A stretch of 56,749 nt of DNA from Nitrosarchaeum sp. (GCA_021414105.1 JAIOPB010000007.1:1-56749), one strand, 5' to 3'; positions 16,485-24,739 are shown, counted from the first letter of the stretch. A program made the numbers and translations. Notes: a model not told the origin generated them from the letters alone.

Positions 16485-17907
16485 AGGTAGCGTAACTACT
16501 CTTATTAGAAAAGTTGTTTTCAAAGCAGAACCATATATTCCTCAAGTACCAAAACCAAAAAAAAAGATACCACTACAAACTAGATTAATTTGGTCTGGAG
16601 TAGTATTGTTAATCTACATGGTTATGGGGCAGACTCCATTATTTGGAGCAACAGCACCAGCGTTTGATTTTCTACAATTTGCCAGAGTCATTTTTGCATC
16701 TCAGCAAGGAACACTTGTTGAACTAGGAATTGGACCTATTGTCACTGCAGGTCTCTTGATGCAATTGCTTAAAGGTTCAGATATTCTAAAGTTTGACTTT
16801 AAAAAACCAGAAGAAAGAGGAGTATTTCAAACTGCTACTAAACTAGTAACCTACATTGTAATTGCAGCTGAATCAATCGTATATGCAACTGCTGTTTATG
16901 GTCCAGGTGTACCAGAACCATATGTCTTGTATGTTATGATTGGTCAACTGATGGCTGCATCAATTATCATTATGTTCTTAGATGAATTAATCCAAAAAGG
17001 TTGGGGTCTAGGTAGTGGAATCAGTTTATTCATTATGGCCGGTGTAGCTCAACAAATTTTATGGAATTTATTTAGTCCATTGCCAGCTGGTGATGGTGGT
17101 ACTATTGGTATCATACCCTATATTGCTCAATCGATGATGACTGGAGATTTATCAAATGTATTATTCCGTTCAAACCAACTGCCTAGTATTTTTGGATTAT
17201 TCCTGACTGCCGGAATACTCTTGATTCTAGTATTTACTCAAGGCATGAAAATTGAGATTCCTATTGTTTCTACAAAATACAGAGGATTCTCAGCAGTTTA
17301 TCCAATTAAAATGCTGTACACTTCAAACATTCCAGTTATTCTGGCATCTGCTCTAACTGCAAACGCTGTATTTATGGGTCAGATGCTATGGGCAAACTTT
17401 AACCCCAGAAACAATAACGTGTTCATGAATATTCTGGGTCAATTTGATCCTACTAGTCCTTCTACTCCAATAGGAGGAATCATTTACTATGTTACTCCTC
17501 CAAGAGGATTAGCTGTTGCAGCTTTGGATCCTGGAAGAGCTATAGGCTACATACTGTTTATGGTTGGAATTGTAGTTTTATTTGGCAAACTGTGGGTTGA
17601 ACTAGGAGGTTTATCTCCAAAGAGTGCAGCTCAAAACTTACTTGATGCAGATGTACAAATTCCAGGATTTAGAAGATCAAATGCACCTGTAGAAGCATTA
17701 CTGGCCAAATACATTCCATCTGTTACAATTATCGGTTCTATGATTTTGGGTTTATTGTCTGGGGTATCTGATGTTTTAGGAGTGTTTGGAGGTGGAATTG
17801 GAATTTTGCTTATGGTGGATATTCTTATCAACTATTACACTCAACTAGTAAGAGAACAAGTAGAAGTTGTAATGCCACGTCTTGGTGCTTTACTTGGCAG
17901 AAAGTAG
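16477..17907 (+). CDS. secY: Preprotein translocase subunit SecY
   Basis: 476-residue channel subunit of the Sec translocon with ten predicted membrane helices, including the plug-region segment after TM1 (FGATAPAFDFLQFARV) and cytoplasmic loops with TKYRGF and KSAAQNLLDADVQIPGFRR for ribosome/SRP receptor contact. Partners SecE (5281-5454). It overlaps the adenylate kinase gene, an arrangement found in many archaea. Confidence 0.97.
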   Translation: MAEGSVTTLIRKVVFKAEPYIPQVPKPKKKIPLQTRLIWSGVVLLIYMVMGQTPLFGATAPAFDFLQFARVIFASQQGTLVELGIGPIVTAGLLMQLLKGSDILKFDFKKPEERGVFQTATKLVTYIVIAAESIVYATAVYGPGVPEPYVLYVMIGQLMAASIIIMFLDELIQKGWGLGSGISLFIMAGVAQQILWNLFSPLPAGDGGTIGIIPYIAQSMMTGDLSNVLFRSNQLPSIFGLFLTAGILLILVFTQGMKIEIPIVSTKYRGFSAVYPIKMLYTSNIPVILASALTANAVFMGQMLWANFNPRNNNVFMNILGQFDPTSPSTPIGGIIYYVTPPRGLAVAALDPGRAIGYILFMVGIVVLFGKLWVELGGLSPKSAAQNLLDADVQIPGFRRSNAPVEALLAKYIPSVTIIGSMILGLLSGVSDVLGVFGGGIGILLMVDILINYYTQLVREQVEVVMPRLGALLGRK

Positions 17908-18472
17908 AAAAGTTGTAGTGGTAGGAATACCTGGTGTTGGAAAAACTTCTTTGTTGCAAAAACTAGCTGAAATCTTAAAAGATCATAACAAAAGTGTTAG
18001 CGTTAATAGTTTTGGAAGTATAATGTTTGAAGTTGCCAAAGCAAATGGCATTAAAGATAGAGATGAACTCCGAAAATTACCTCTATCTGAACAAAAAAAT
18101 CTTCAAAAAATCACTGCTGAAAAACTTGCAATGCTAAATGACGATGTGGTAATTATTGATACACATGCTTTTATTAATTCTACTGAAGGATATTATCCTG
18201 GATTGCCAGAACATGTTTTGAAAATCCTCAAACCTACCAACTTTGTATCTGTTTCTGCAAAACCTGAGGAAATTTACAATAGAAGAATGAAAGATGATAC
18301 TCGAAATAGAGATCAAATTTCAATTGATAATATTAAAAAAGAATTAGACGTACAATCTGGTATGATTTCTGCATGTGCTGTATTTTCGGGCTCTCCTGTA
18401 AAACACGTGCTTAATCTAGAAGGAAAGATTGATGAAGCAGTTGATAAAATAATTAGAGCATTAGGACTGTAA
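17882..18472 (+). CDS. adkA: Archaeal-type adenylate kinase
   Basis: About 192-196 residues; interconverts ATP+AMP and 2 ADP. The P-loop GIPGVGKTSLL follows directly on a hydrophobic strand, as in the archaeal AdkA class, and the C-terminal half has the NMP/LID-like RRMKDDTRNRDQ segment. The frame opens at TTG 17882; TTG 17894, just before the SRKVVVVG strand, fits family length better. Both overlap the secY end (stop 17905-17907). Confidence 0.93.
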   Translation: MVLYLAESRKVVVVGIPGVGKTSLLQKLAEILKDHNKSVSVNSFGSIMFEVAKANGIKDRDELRKLPLSEQKNLQKITAEKLAMLNDDVVIIDTHAFINSTEGYYPGLPEHVLKILKPTNFVSVSAKPEEIYNRRMKDDTRNRDQISIDNIKKELDVQSGMISACAVFSGSPVKHVLNLEGKIDEAVDKIIRALGL

Positions 18473-18473
18473 G

Positions 18474-19118
18474 ATGGATTTTACTTTTATCTTGTTATTT
18501 TTGGATTCTGTATTCCTTAAAGATGATGGCATATTTGGATTTCTTGGTGGCGGTGGTGGTCAAGCTGCATTAGGAAGTGATGATCCAATTGTCAAAGGTC
18601 TAATTCTAACTGCATTTGCAGTAACTGGCTTTGGAATTTTATTGAATCTCTTTAATGCCGCAGTCAGAAAGAAAATGGTTGATCAAACAAAACTACAACG
18701 AATAATGAAAGAGACACGTTCTTGGCAAAAGGAAAGAATGGCTGCAATGAGATCAAAAGATCAAGATAAGATCAATGCCCTAAATAAAAAATCATCTTAC
18801 ATGAACAAAATGTCTATGGAAATGATGCAGATGAATATGAGACCTATGTTAATTACATTTGTTCCTTTAATTTTGATATTTTATCTTGTCTTGCCTGTGT
18901 TATTTTCACATATTGTGGCATTATCTCCAATTTCACTAAACATAATTCCTGGTAACTTTTTCCATCTTACTTGTACTGCAGCGCAAGCAGCAGAGCCAGA
19001 TGGTATATGTGCTCAAAAAGAAAATGCTCTGTATCTTTGGGCTTGGTATTTTCTATCATCCATTGCGTTTAGTGGCATCATTATGAAACTAACAAAAACA
19101 TCCATGAGTCCCAGTTGA
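18474..19118 (+). CDS. EMC3/DUF106-type membrane insertase homologue
   Basis: 214-residue protein with an N-terminal hydrophobic segment, a second helix (about 42-65), a basic coiled-coil cytoplasmic region (KLQRIMKETRSWQKERMAAM, about 70-110), a Met-rich amphipathic segment and two further membrane helices (about 122-146 and 190-207). This is the DUF106 pattern of archaeal YidC/Oxa1-related insertases (Ylp1, EMC3 relatives). Its place between adk and cmk downstream of secY is conserved in archaea and fits membrane protein insertion. Confidence 0.88.
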   Translation: MDFTFILLFLDSVFLKDDGIFGFLGGGGGQAALGSDDPIVKGLILTAFAVTGFGILLNLFNAAVRKKMVDQTKLQRIMKETRSWQKERMAAMRSKDQDKINALNKKSSYMNKMSMEMMQMNMRPMLITFVPLILIFYLVLPVLFSHIVALSPISLNIIPGNFFHLTCTAAQAAEPDGICAQKENALYLWAWYFLSSIAFSGIIMKLTKTSMSPS

Positions 19119-19675
19119 CTAAATCAATTGTAATTTCTGGTCCTCCGGCTGTGGGAAAAACAACTGTAGCTAAAGGATTAGCAGATGAATTTAATCTGAC
19201 GTATCTTAGTGGTGGTGATATTCTGAAAGAAATGGCAAATGAACAAGGATTTGATGTAGTTGGTGATGATTGGTGGGACACTGAAGATGGCATGAAATTT
19301 CTCAATCAAAGAGAAAACAATTCTGAATTTGATAAGAAAGTTGATGATAAATTAATCCAACTTTTTAACACAGGTGGAATGGTCATAACAAGCTATACTC
19401 TCCCATGGTTAGTTAGTAACGGTATCAAAATTTGGTTAGCTGGTTCTCATGATAGCAGTTCAAAGAGAATGCAAACTAGAGATAATATGACTTCACAAGA
19501 AGCATACGAAATAACAAAAATAAGATATGATAAAAACCGAGCATTATACAGGAAATTATATCATTTTGATTTTGGAAATGACATATCTGTATTTGATAAA
19601 ATCATTGACACTGATAATCTTAATGCAACTCAAGTAATTAATATTGCAAAAGAAACCGTGAGAAAATTATTATGA
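19115..19675 (+). CDS. cmk: Cytidylate kinase
   Basis: 186-residue NMP kinase with P-loop SGPPAVGKTTVAK (residues 7-19) and the archaeal-type SGGDILKEMANEQGFDV segment, plus a LID-like part SKRMQTRDNMTSQEA. It phosphorylates CMP/dCMP. TTG start at 19115 overlapping the DUF106 stop by 4 bases; its own stop overlaps the cbf5 ATG by 4 bases. The gene is longer at the GD insertion than bacterial Cmk but matches archaeal length. Confidence 0.91.
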   Translation: MTKSIVISGPPAVGKTTVAKGLADEFNLTYLSGGDILKEMANEQGFDVVGDDWWDTEDGMKFLNQRENNSEFDKKVDDKLIQLFNTGGMVITSYTLPWLVSNGIKIWLAGSHDSSSKRMQTRDNMTSQEAYEITKIRYDKNRALYRKLYHFDFGNDISVFDKIIDTDNLNATQVINIAKETVRKLL

Positions 19676-20670
19676 GTCTCAAACAACTTCAGAATTTGAT
19701 CGTAATTGATCAGGATATCACTGATGATGCATATGGAACATATTATGACAAAAGAACTCTTGAACAATTACTCGATTATGGTCTGATAATTTTAGATAAA
19801 CCTCCAGGCCCTACTAGTCACGAAACTGTTGCTTGGACAAAAAGAATCTTGAAGATTCCAAAGATTGGTCATAGTGGGACTCTTGATCCTCAAGTTTCAG
19901 GAGTATTGCCTTTGGGTCTTGGAGAGGCAACCAAGGCACTTGGTGTATTACTTTATGGTCCAAAAGAATACCATGCACTTGGAAGATTTCATTCACTCCC
20001 ATCAAAAGAAAAACTCGATGATGTACTTGATATGTTCCGAGGAGAAATTTTTCAAAAACCTCCACAACGTTCTTCCGTTCTTAGACAAACTAGAACAAGA
20101 ACTATCTATGAGCTAGAAGTACTCGAACAAAAAGAAAGACTACTTTTAACTCGTATATTATGCGAGGCTGGAACATACATTAGAAAACTATACTATGACA
20201 TTGGAGAAATTCTTGGTCCTGGCGCTACTATGATAGAACTACGAAGAACACGAGTTGATCAATTCTATGAGTCTGATGGACTGGTAACGTTACATGAACT
20301 TGCAAATGCTTTTGCACTTTGGGAAGAAAAAAAAGATGATACTAAACTTATGAAAATGATTAAACCTATCGAGTATGCACTCAGCGAACTAAAATCGGTA
20401 GTTATTCGTGATTCTGCAGTAGATGCGTTATGTCATGGCGCACAACTTGCAATTCCTGGTATATTGCAAATTTCTCCAAATCTAAACAAAGGCGACATTG
20501 TAGGAATTTATACCCAAAAAGGAGAAGCTATCGCTTTGGCTGAATCCATGATGTCTGAGGCAGAAATACGTGATGCAACCAAAGGTTATGCTTTTGAGAC
20601 AAAACGAATCATCATGGCTCCTAACACGTATCCAAAGAAATGGAGAACCAAATCTCCCCCAAAGGATTAA
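19672..20670 (+). CDS. cbf5: tRNA/rRNA pseudouridine synthase Cbf5
   Basis: 332-residue catalytic subunit of H/ACA RNPs (dyskerin/TruB family). The catalytic Asp sits in HSGTLDPQVSGVLPLGLGEATK (near residues 63-84); the thumb-like RSSVLRQTRTRTIYELEVLE, CEAGTYIRKLYYDIG and a C-terminal PUA domain (about 240-320; DAVDALCHGAQLAIPGI-like and VGIYTQKGEAIALAES) follow. Last gene of the long SecY operon, overlapping cmk by 4 bases. Confidence 0.96.
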   Translation: MSLKQLQNLIVIDQDITDDAYGTYYDKRTLEQLLDYGLIILDKPPGPTSHETVAWTKRILKIPKIGHSGTLDPQVSGVLPLGLGEATKALGVLLYGPKEYHALGRFHSLPSKEKLDDVLDMFRGEIFQKPPQRSSVLRQTRTRTIYELEVLEQKERLLLTRILCEAGTYIRKLYYDIGEILGPGATMIELRRTRVDQFYESDGLVTLHELANAFALWEEKKDDTKLMKMIKPIEYALSELKSVVIRDSAVDALCHGAQLAIPGILQISPNLNKGDIVGIYTQKGEAIALAESMMSEAEIRDATKGYAFETKRIIMAPNTYPKKWRTKSPPKD

Positions 20671-20696
20671 AAAATCAAACAAAAACTCTTGAGTAA

Positions 20697-21143
20697 TTGT
20701 TAGCAAAAAGTCTTGTAATTTTTATTGGTGTTGGTGTTTTGGCAGGTTTTGTATTTGGGTTTTATCTGCTTGATATGAAAAATACCAATCAGCTTGTATT
20801 TGTTGATGGCTCTTCAATTTCTATAGTGACAGAAAAATCTGATTTTAAGAAAGGTGAAGAAATTAAAATAACTATTATAAATTCTGGAACGATACCACTG
20901 ACTTTTTCAGATACATCTTATGGCTTAAAGATAAGTGGATTGTTTGGCATTATGATGTATTCTCCTCCTGCATCACAAGTAATTACAACCTTAAAACCAA
21001 ATGAAGAAATTGTATTTGTTTGGGATCAAATGAAATCTGATAATTTACCAGTTTTAGAAGGTCTTTACAAAATCAGCTCAAATGGAATTGATTCTATGGG
21101 AAACAAAGTAGAAAAATCTATTACTATTAACATTTGGAAGTAA
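20697..21143 (+). CDS. Membrane-anchored protein with Ig-like/BsuPI-type domain
   Basis: 148 residues: an N-terminal membrane helix (about 5-27, likely signal anchor) and an extracytoplasmic beta-sandwich-like domain with alternating hydrophobic strands (EEIKITIINSGTIPLTFSD, YKISSNGIDSMGN). It resembles the intracellular proteinase inhibitor (BsuPI)/CARDB-like beta domains by pattern, but no diagnostic motif is present. Starts at TTG 20697, 26 bases after cbf5. Confidence 0.65.
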   Translation: MLAKSLVIFIGVGVLAGFVFGFYLLDMKNTNQLVFVDGSSISIVTEKSDFKKGEEIKITIINSGTIPLTFSDTSYGLKISGLFGIMMYSPPASQVITTLKPNEEIVFVWDQMKSDNLPVLEGLYKISSNGIDSMGNKVEKSITINIWK

Positions 21144-21165
21144 ATTTTTGTAATTCCAAGTAACA

Positions 21166-21177
21166 CAATATATAATC
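21166..21177 (+). promoter_or_regulatory. TATA box of the tRNA-Ser gene
   Basis: The element caatatataatc lies about 35-45 bp before the mature tRNA 5' end at 21212, leaving room for a short 5' leader removed by RNase P. Confidence 0.5.
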
Positions 21178-21211
21178 AAATTTTCACGAATTACTTTGTC
21201 GAAAGACAAGT

Positions 21212-21309
21212 GCCGGGGTCGCCTAGCCTGGTAGGGCGCGCGCCTGGAAATAATTTACCATAAAGCGCGTTCTCGCAAGGGAACGGGAGTTCAAATCTCC
21301 CTCCCGGCG
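21212..21309 (+). tRNA. tRNA-Ser (GGA) with a 14-nt intron
   Basis: Acceptor stem GCCGGGG (21212-21218) pairs with TCCCGGC (21302-21308), discriminator G at 21309, no encoded CCA. D arm 21221-21237; anticodon stem CGCGC (21239-21243) with GCGCG (21265-21269); loop CTGGAAA with anticodon GGA at 21246-21248. Fourteen bases (about 21251-21264, one-base placement ambiguity) interrupt the loop at the canonical 37/38 site. Class II variable arm (GTTC pairing GAAC) and T arm GGGAG-TTCAAAT-CTCCC confirm a serine tRNA. Confidence 0.93.
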
Positions 21310-21437
21310 CCTTCATGATTCGAACTAATTCTACAAATCCTACTCTAAAATTGTAATGCCTCTTCTTGTACTGCTTTTATTCTGAGTTAAAATAATTTCA
21401 TAAATCCCGCTAGAGATTTTTATTTTAACATGACTCA

Positions 21438-22640
21438 TCATAAAATCTGTTTTACTGGATATTTTCTTAAAAACCAAATCATGCTACACATAGCAATCAA
21501 AGTAAGTATGACACTATACACAACTGCACTGGCAAGACCATTACTGTCCCACAAAAATCCAAATAGCACGTTTCCCACAAAAAACCCTGAACCAATAACG
21601 ATGCTAAAAAGACCAAATGCGGTTCCACGTAATTCAGATGAAACATATCGTGGAATAACTGCACGTTGTACTGTTTCTGAAATTCCCATGTATACTCCAA
21701 ATACTCCTGCAAGCAAATATGCGTAAAGTGCATTACCTGACAAAACTACCATCAATATTGAAGATACACCAAAGACACCATATCCAATTAACAACACTTT
21801 TTCTTTTCCTATCTTGTCTGCAAGAAAACCTGATGGAATCCCAATTATTGTATGTGCTATGTTAATTACCGCATACACTATTGGTATGAGATTTGTCTCA
21901 ACTCCAATATCTGATGCTTTGAGCAACACAAATGAAAAATTAAATGCCCCCAGACTGAATATGCAAGAAATAACAAGTAGTGTGACAAACGATCTGTTTC
22001 CATAAATGACTTGTTTCATGTTTACAAAAATGTTTGCAGTGGGTTGTTTTTTGATGGCAACCTCTTTTACAACAAATATCAAAATTAGAACTGCTATTGC
22101 TCCAGGAATTAGAGACATGATAAACACTCCCCGAATGTCAATGAATTGGAGTAGTGCAAACGCTGCAACTGGTCCAACTATGGCACCAGCTTGATCAAGT
22201 GTCCTGTGAAATCCAAACGCCTTACCGGCATTTTCAATAGAGACAGAATCTGCAATGAGTGCGTCTCTTGGTGGGGTTCGCAGTCCTTTGCCTATTCTGT
22301 CAGTTGCCCTTACTACAAATGCATCTAACCATCCGCTAGAATCTGAAAAAAATGGCTTGCTTATCGTGGAAAGCCCGTATCCTGCTATGATGAATGGCTT
22401 TCGTCTTGTTGTTTTATCAGATATGGAGCCTGAAACTATTCTAAATGCATAGCTTACCAATTCAGCAGAACCTTCGATTGTTCCAAGAACTGCCCTTGAT
22501 GCGCCCAAACCAACTACAATAAAAAATGGCAAAATCCCCAAAATCATCTCAGTGGAAAAATCTGTAAAAAAGCTTACAATCCCCATTGCATAGACATTTC
22601 TCATTCCACTTGGTTTATTTTGGTCAGAATTTTTAGTCAT
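21438..22640 (-). CDS. Major facilitator superfamily transporter
   Basis: 400-residue, about 12-helix membrane protein. The MFS loop 2-3 pattern appears as GSISDKTTRRKPFIIAGYG (near residue 72) with a second related loop FLADKIGKEKVLLIGYG (near 260), and RIGKGLRTPPRDALIAD near 116 is typical of a drug/sugar-efflux-like subgroup in prokaryotes. Substrate unknown. Its ATG at 22640 follows a T/A-rich upstream region; it is convergent with the tRNA-Ser gene. Confidence 0.88.
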   Translation of the reverse strand: MTKNSDQNKPSGMRNVYAMGIVSFFTDFSTEMILGILPFFIVVGLGASRAVLGTIEGSAELVSYAFRIVSGSISDKTTRRKPFIIAGYGLSTISKPFFSDSSGWLDAFVVRATDRIGKGLRTPPRDALIADSVSIENAGKAFGFHRTLDQAGAIVGPVAAFALLQFIDIRGVFIMSLIPGAIAVLILIFVVKEVAIKKQPTANIFVNMKQVIYGNRSFVTLLVISCIFSLGAFNFSFVLLKASDIGVETNLIPIVYAVINIAHTIIGIPSGFLADKIGKEKVLLIGYGVFGVSSILMVVLSGNALYAYLLAGVFGVYMGISETVQRAVIPRYVSSELRGTAFGLFSIVIGSGFFVGNVLFGFLWDSNGLASAVVYSVILTLIAMCSMIWFLRKYPVKQIL

Positions 22641-22729
22641 GTGAATTATATTTTTCTATACTGAAATAAAAAGAGATTTTACACTAAGCGTAATTTTTAG
22701 TATTTTACTGATAACTTTGTATTCTTTTT

Positions 22730-23446
22730 TTAGTTTTTTTCATTAGTTTCTTTTTTGATTTTATCTATTGAAATAACTAATCCTTCAACCTGGCTGTTGA
22801 TTACTGAAATTTTCATCAAGAGTGCATCATTTTTCCAATCAGAATCATCCTTGATGTTTTTTAATATTTTTTTGTAATCATTACATTGATTCACAATACT
22901 TTGACCTAATAACGGATCTTCAAACAATTCCCCAATATACGCAATGTCACTTTTTATGTGTAGAATTGTAAAGTACTCCATAATTTCCAAATTTTTTCTA
23001 GATGATAAAATTATGCTCTGTTTAATTTCTTCTGTGCCCTTATTGATATAATTTTCTAACTCTTGTCTTAGTTCATAATGATTATTCAGTATGACTTCCA
23101 AATTAGTTATGATCCTATAACTAAATACCTTCAGTCTCTTTTGCTCTCGTTTATAATTTCGTTGCTCAATGTTTTGTATGTTCAAAACCAACTCCGTAAT
23201 TTTCTCTTGTTGTTCTTCAGATTTTTTTAGTTGGTTATTTGAATAAATTAAAATGGCAATTGTGATAGATGTTCCAATTCCAGTTTCAACTACTGATGTA
23301 GTCCAGTTTGTTGAGTCATTATTGCTAAACAAAGGAACATTAAAAATTAGATGTGTTAGAAACATGGTCAAAATCATGACTATTGGAGTCAAAATGAATA
23401 ATATTTTTATTTTTTGATTTACTGGATTTTTCTTTTTTTGGTTCAT
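22730..23446 (-). CDS. Hypothetical two-helix membrane protein with long cytoplasmic coiled coil
   Basis: 238 residues: basic N-terminus, membrane helix about 13-38, a second hydrophobic segment about 46-65, then a long charged helical region (about 68-235) rich in Glu/Lys/Asn with heptad-like spacing. No enzymatic motif recognised. Divergent from the gene at 23616; the space between contains a hairpin (23521) and a 13-bp palindrome (23568). Confidence 0.65.
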   Translation of the reverse strand: MNQKKKNPVNQKIKILFILTPIVMILTMFLTHLIFNVPLFSNNDSTNWTTSVVETGIGTSITIAILIYSNNQLKKSEEQQEKITELVLNIQNIEQRNYKREQKRLKVFSYRIITNLEVILNNHYELRQELENYINKGTEEIKQSIILSSRKNLEIMEYFTILHIKSDIAYIGELFEDPLLGQSIVNQCNDYKKILKNIKDDSDWKNDALLMKISVINSQVEGLVISIDKIKKETNEKN

Positions 23447-23520
23447 TATTTTACAAAATATCTTTATTTTCCCACATATTCAATATTCCTCAAATTTTCT
23501 CTTTTCTTAAAACGGCAAAT

Positions 23521-23547
23521 ATCCTTAGGTTCTACTGGTTTAAGGAT
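23521..23547. other. Short hairpin in the 22730/23616 intergenic region
   Basis: ATCCTTA (23521-23527) and TAAGGAT (23541-23547) form a perfect 7-bp stem with a 13-base loop. It lies between divergent genes, so a terminator role is unlikely; it may be a regulator site or leader structure. Confidence 0.35.
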
Positions 23548-23567
23548 GCACCAAAATAAGACATTGC

Positions 23568-23580
23568 TTAACATTGTTAA
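23568..23580. promoter_or_regulatory. 13-bp palindrome TTAACA-W-TGTTAA, copy 1
   Basis: TTAACATTGTTAA ends 35 bases before the ATG at 23616, immediately upstream of a TATA-like TTAATA at about 23589. A position next to the BRE/TATA suits an activator or repressor operator. The same word recurs at 24522 and 24727. Confidence 0.6.
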
Positions 23581-23615
23581 TCGAAAGTTAATAGCATTCA
23601 TGAACAAACTAGGAT

Positions 23616-24062
23616 ATGGATAATTCAACCCATCTGATTTCAGAAAAGATTGAAACGATTGAAAATGACAATAAAGATCGAGAAATTTCCATATGCGAAA
23701 TAATGAAAAACAATACATCAAATATAATCCAAAAACTAGAAGTAGAAATTCCCATTATTTTTCAAAATTATTCAGATCTATATTCCCGATATCTTCACTC
23801 AATACAAGATCTGTTTGGAGTTTGCCATTTGGCGGAAAAGCAATATTTTGACAAGATGCATGTTGATCAAAAGGTCTTGAAATCCTTTGATGAGTATTGG
23901 AAATTCATGACAAATATTGCTGAATCACAAATTGATTTATCTACAGATTTTCTAAAATCTTATGTCCAGTTTAGATTATCCCTTATTGATTCTTGGGATG
24001 AATACGCTCACGCTACAATGAACACATATGCCAAAATGCTATCTCGATTTATTCAAAAATAA
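23616..24062 (+). CDS. Hypothetical helical protein under palindrome control
   Basis: 148 residues, mostly helical by pattern, acidic N-terminus and aromatic-rich middle (IIFQNYSDLYSRYLHSI, then ESQIDLSTDFLKSYVQFRLSLIDSWDEY). No signal peptide or membrane helix. Not recognised; the layout of two helices with many aromatic residues resembles phasin-like or bacterioferritin-like bundles only loosely and I do not assign it. The 13-bp palindrome sits 35 bases upstream. Confidence 0.7.
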   Translation: MDNSTHLISEKIETIENDNKDREISICEIMKNNTSNIIQKLEVEIPIIFQNYSDLYSRYLHSIQDLFGVCHLAEKQYFDKMHVDQKVLKSFDEYWKFMTNIAESQIDLSTDFLKSYVQFRLSLIDSWDEYAHATMNTYAKMLSRFIQK

Positions 24063-24095
24063 AGTAATTTCTAGTGGCGATTTTTTAATTTAGGT

Positions 24096-24263
24096 TTATC
24101 TGGTCTTTCTTAGGATAACCTGCATTAGCACTTCTTTTGTATATTCGATTCCATGTTCCTCATCAGTATGCTTGCCAAATTGAGATATTACAGAATCAAC
24201 TTCTCCATAAGCTACAAAATCACACTCAAAACCATAATCACTGCAACAAAGTTTTATCACCAT
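24096..24263 (-). CDS. DUF1059-type small protein
   Basis: 55-residue protein beginning MVIKLCCSDYGFECDF and containing GEVDSVISQFGKH and a DEEHGIEYTKE segment. This is the pattern of the DUF1059 family (small proteins with a Cys pair, GFxCDF and a late H-x-I), widespread in archaea and bacteria with unknown role. It is followed on the - strand by nothing within 30 bases and lies 40 bases downstream of the zinc-finger gene, possibly on the same transcript. Confidence 0.75.
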   Translation of the reverse strand: MVIKLCCSDYGFECDFVAYGEVDSVISQFGKHTDEEHGIEYTKEVLMQVILRKTR

Positions 24264-24303
24264 ACTAAATTCCTGCGATTATTGCTTTTTTGCTCTATCA
24301 TTT

Positions 24304-24486
24304 CTAGTGCTCTTTTTCACGTTTCGGTTTTGAGTGAGCTTTAATCATATGCTTCTTTGTTCTTTCTGCATCCGTAAATTCCATTTTACAAATATTACAT
24401 TTATTTGTAAATTGAGGATTTTTTCTAAATACATTTTTCAAACTAGGCACACCTATTTTCTTTGAAATTCGTATTTTTGATTCCAT
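24304..24486 (-). CDS. Small C2H2 zinc-finger protein
   Basis: 60 residues with a single C2H2 finger: CNIC, twelve residues, then H-x4-H (KKHMIKAH), flanked by basic segments at both ends (N-terminal SKIRISKKIG, C-terminal SKPKREKEH). Archaeal proteins of this type are presumed nucleic-acid or protein binders. The 13-bp palindrome at 24522 lies 35 bases before its ATG, with a TTTTAATATG TATA-like element between. Confidence 0.8.
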   Translation of the reverse strand: MESKIRISKKIGVPSLKNVFRKNPQFTNKCNICKMEFTDAERTKKHMIKAHSKPKREKEH

Positions 24487-24521
24487 GCCATATCAAAAAA
24501 TTATTCATATTAAAACATCAC

Positions 24522-24534
24522 TTAACAATGTTAA
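24522..24534. promoter_or_regulatory. 13-bp palindrome TTAACA-W-TGTTAA, copy 2
   Basis: TTAACAATGTTAA lies 35 bases before the zinc-finger gene start (- strand) and also opens the left arm of the inverted repeat 24522-24739 on the + side, so it could serve both directions. Confidence 0.6.
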
Positions 24535-24726
24535 CTCGAATTTGATATCGTGAATTTGTTTAATACAAAATATGCAGAAGCATATCTGGGAAAAACATTA
24601 TCTGTGTCTTGGGCAGTAAATGAAAACTAGATGATTTCCGATTCATAAATTCTGTAGTTTTTCCTTGGAGTAGATATGTTTGCTTCTGCACGTTTTGTAT
24701 TTTTAATTTTAGTATTTAGGGTATGC

Positions 24727-24739
24727 TTAACATTGTTAA
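24727..24739. promoter_or_regulatory. 13-bp palindrome TTAACA-W-TGTTAA, copy 3
   Basis: TTAACATTGTTAA closes the right end of the inverted repeat. On the - strand a GTG (24691) lies 35 bases away, opening a 43-codon frame; on the + strand no gene of note follows before 24918. Confidence 0.55.

Larger units (their letters stand above)
24522..24739. repeat. Imperfect ~218-bp inverted repeat with palindromic ends
   Basis: Left arm and the reverse complement of the right arm share, in order: TTAACAATGTTAA, a 25-27-base A/T-rich spacer, AATACAAAA, a TGCAGAAGC word, ATATCT, and GGAAAAAC. The arms are roughly 24522-24597 and 24657-24739; the central ~60 bases are unique. It occupies the gene-poor stretch 24487-24918, where I find no credible protein gene (only short frames at 24572 +, 24560-24691 - and 24789 +). 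It could be a MITE-like element, a decayed pair of inverted copies, or an RNA gene with a long hairpin. Confidence 0.6.
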
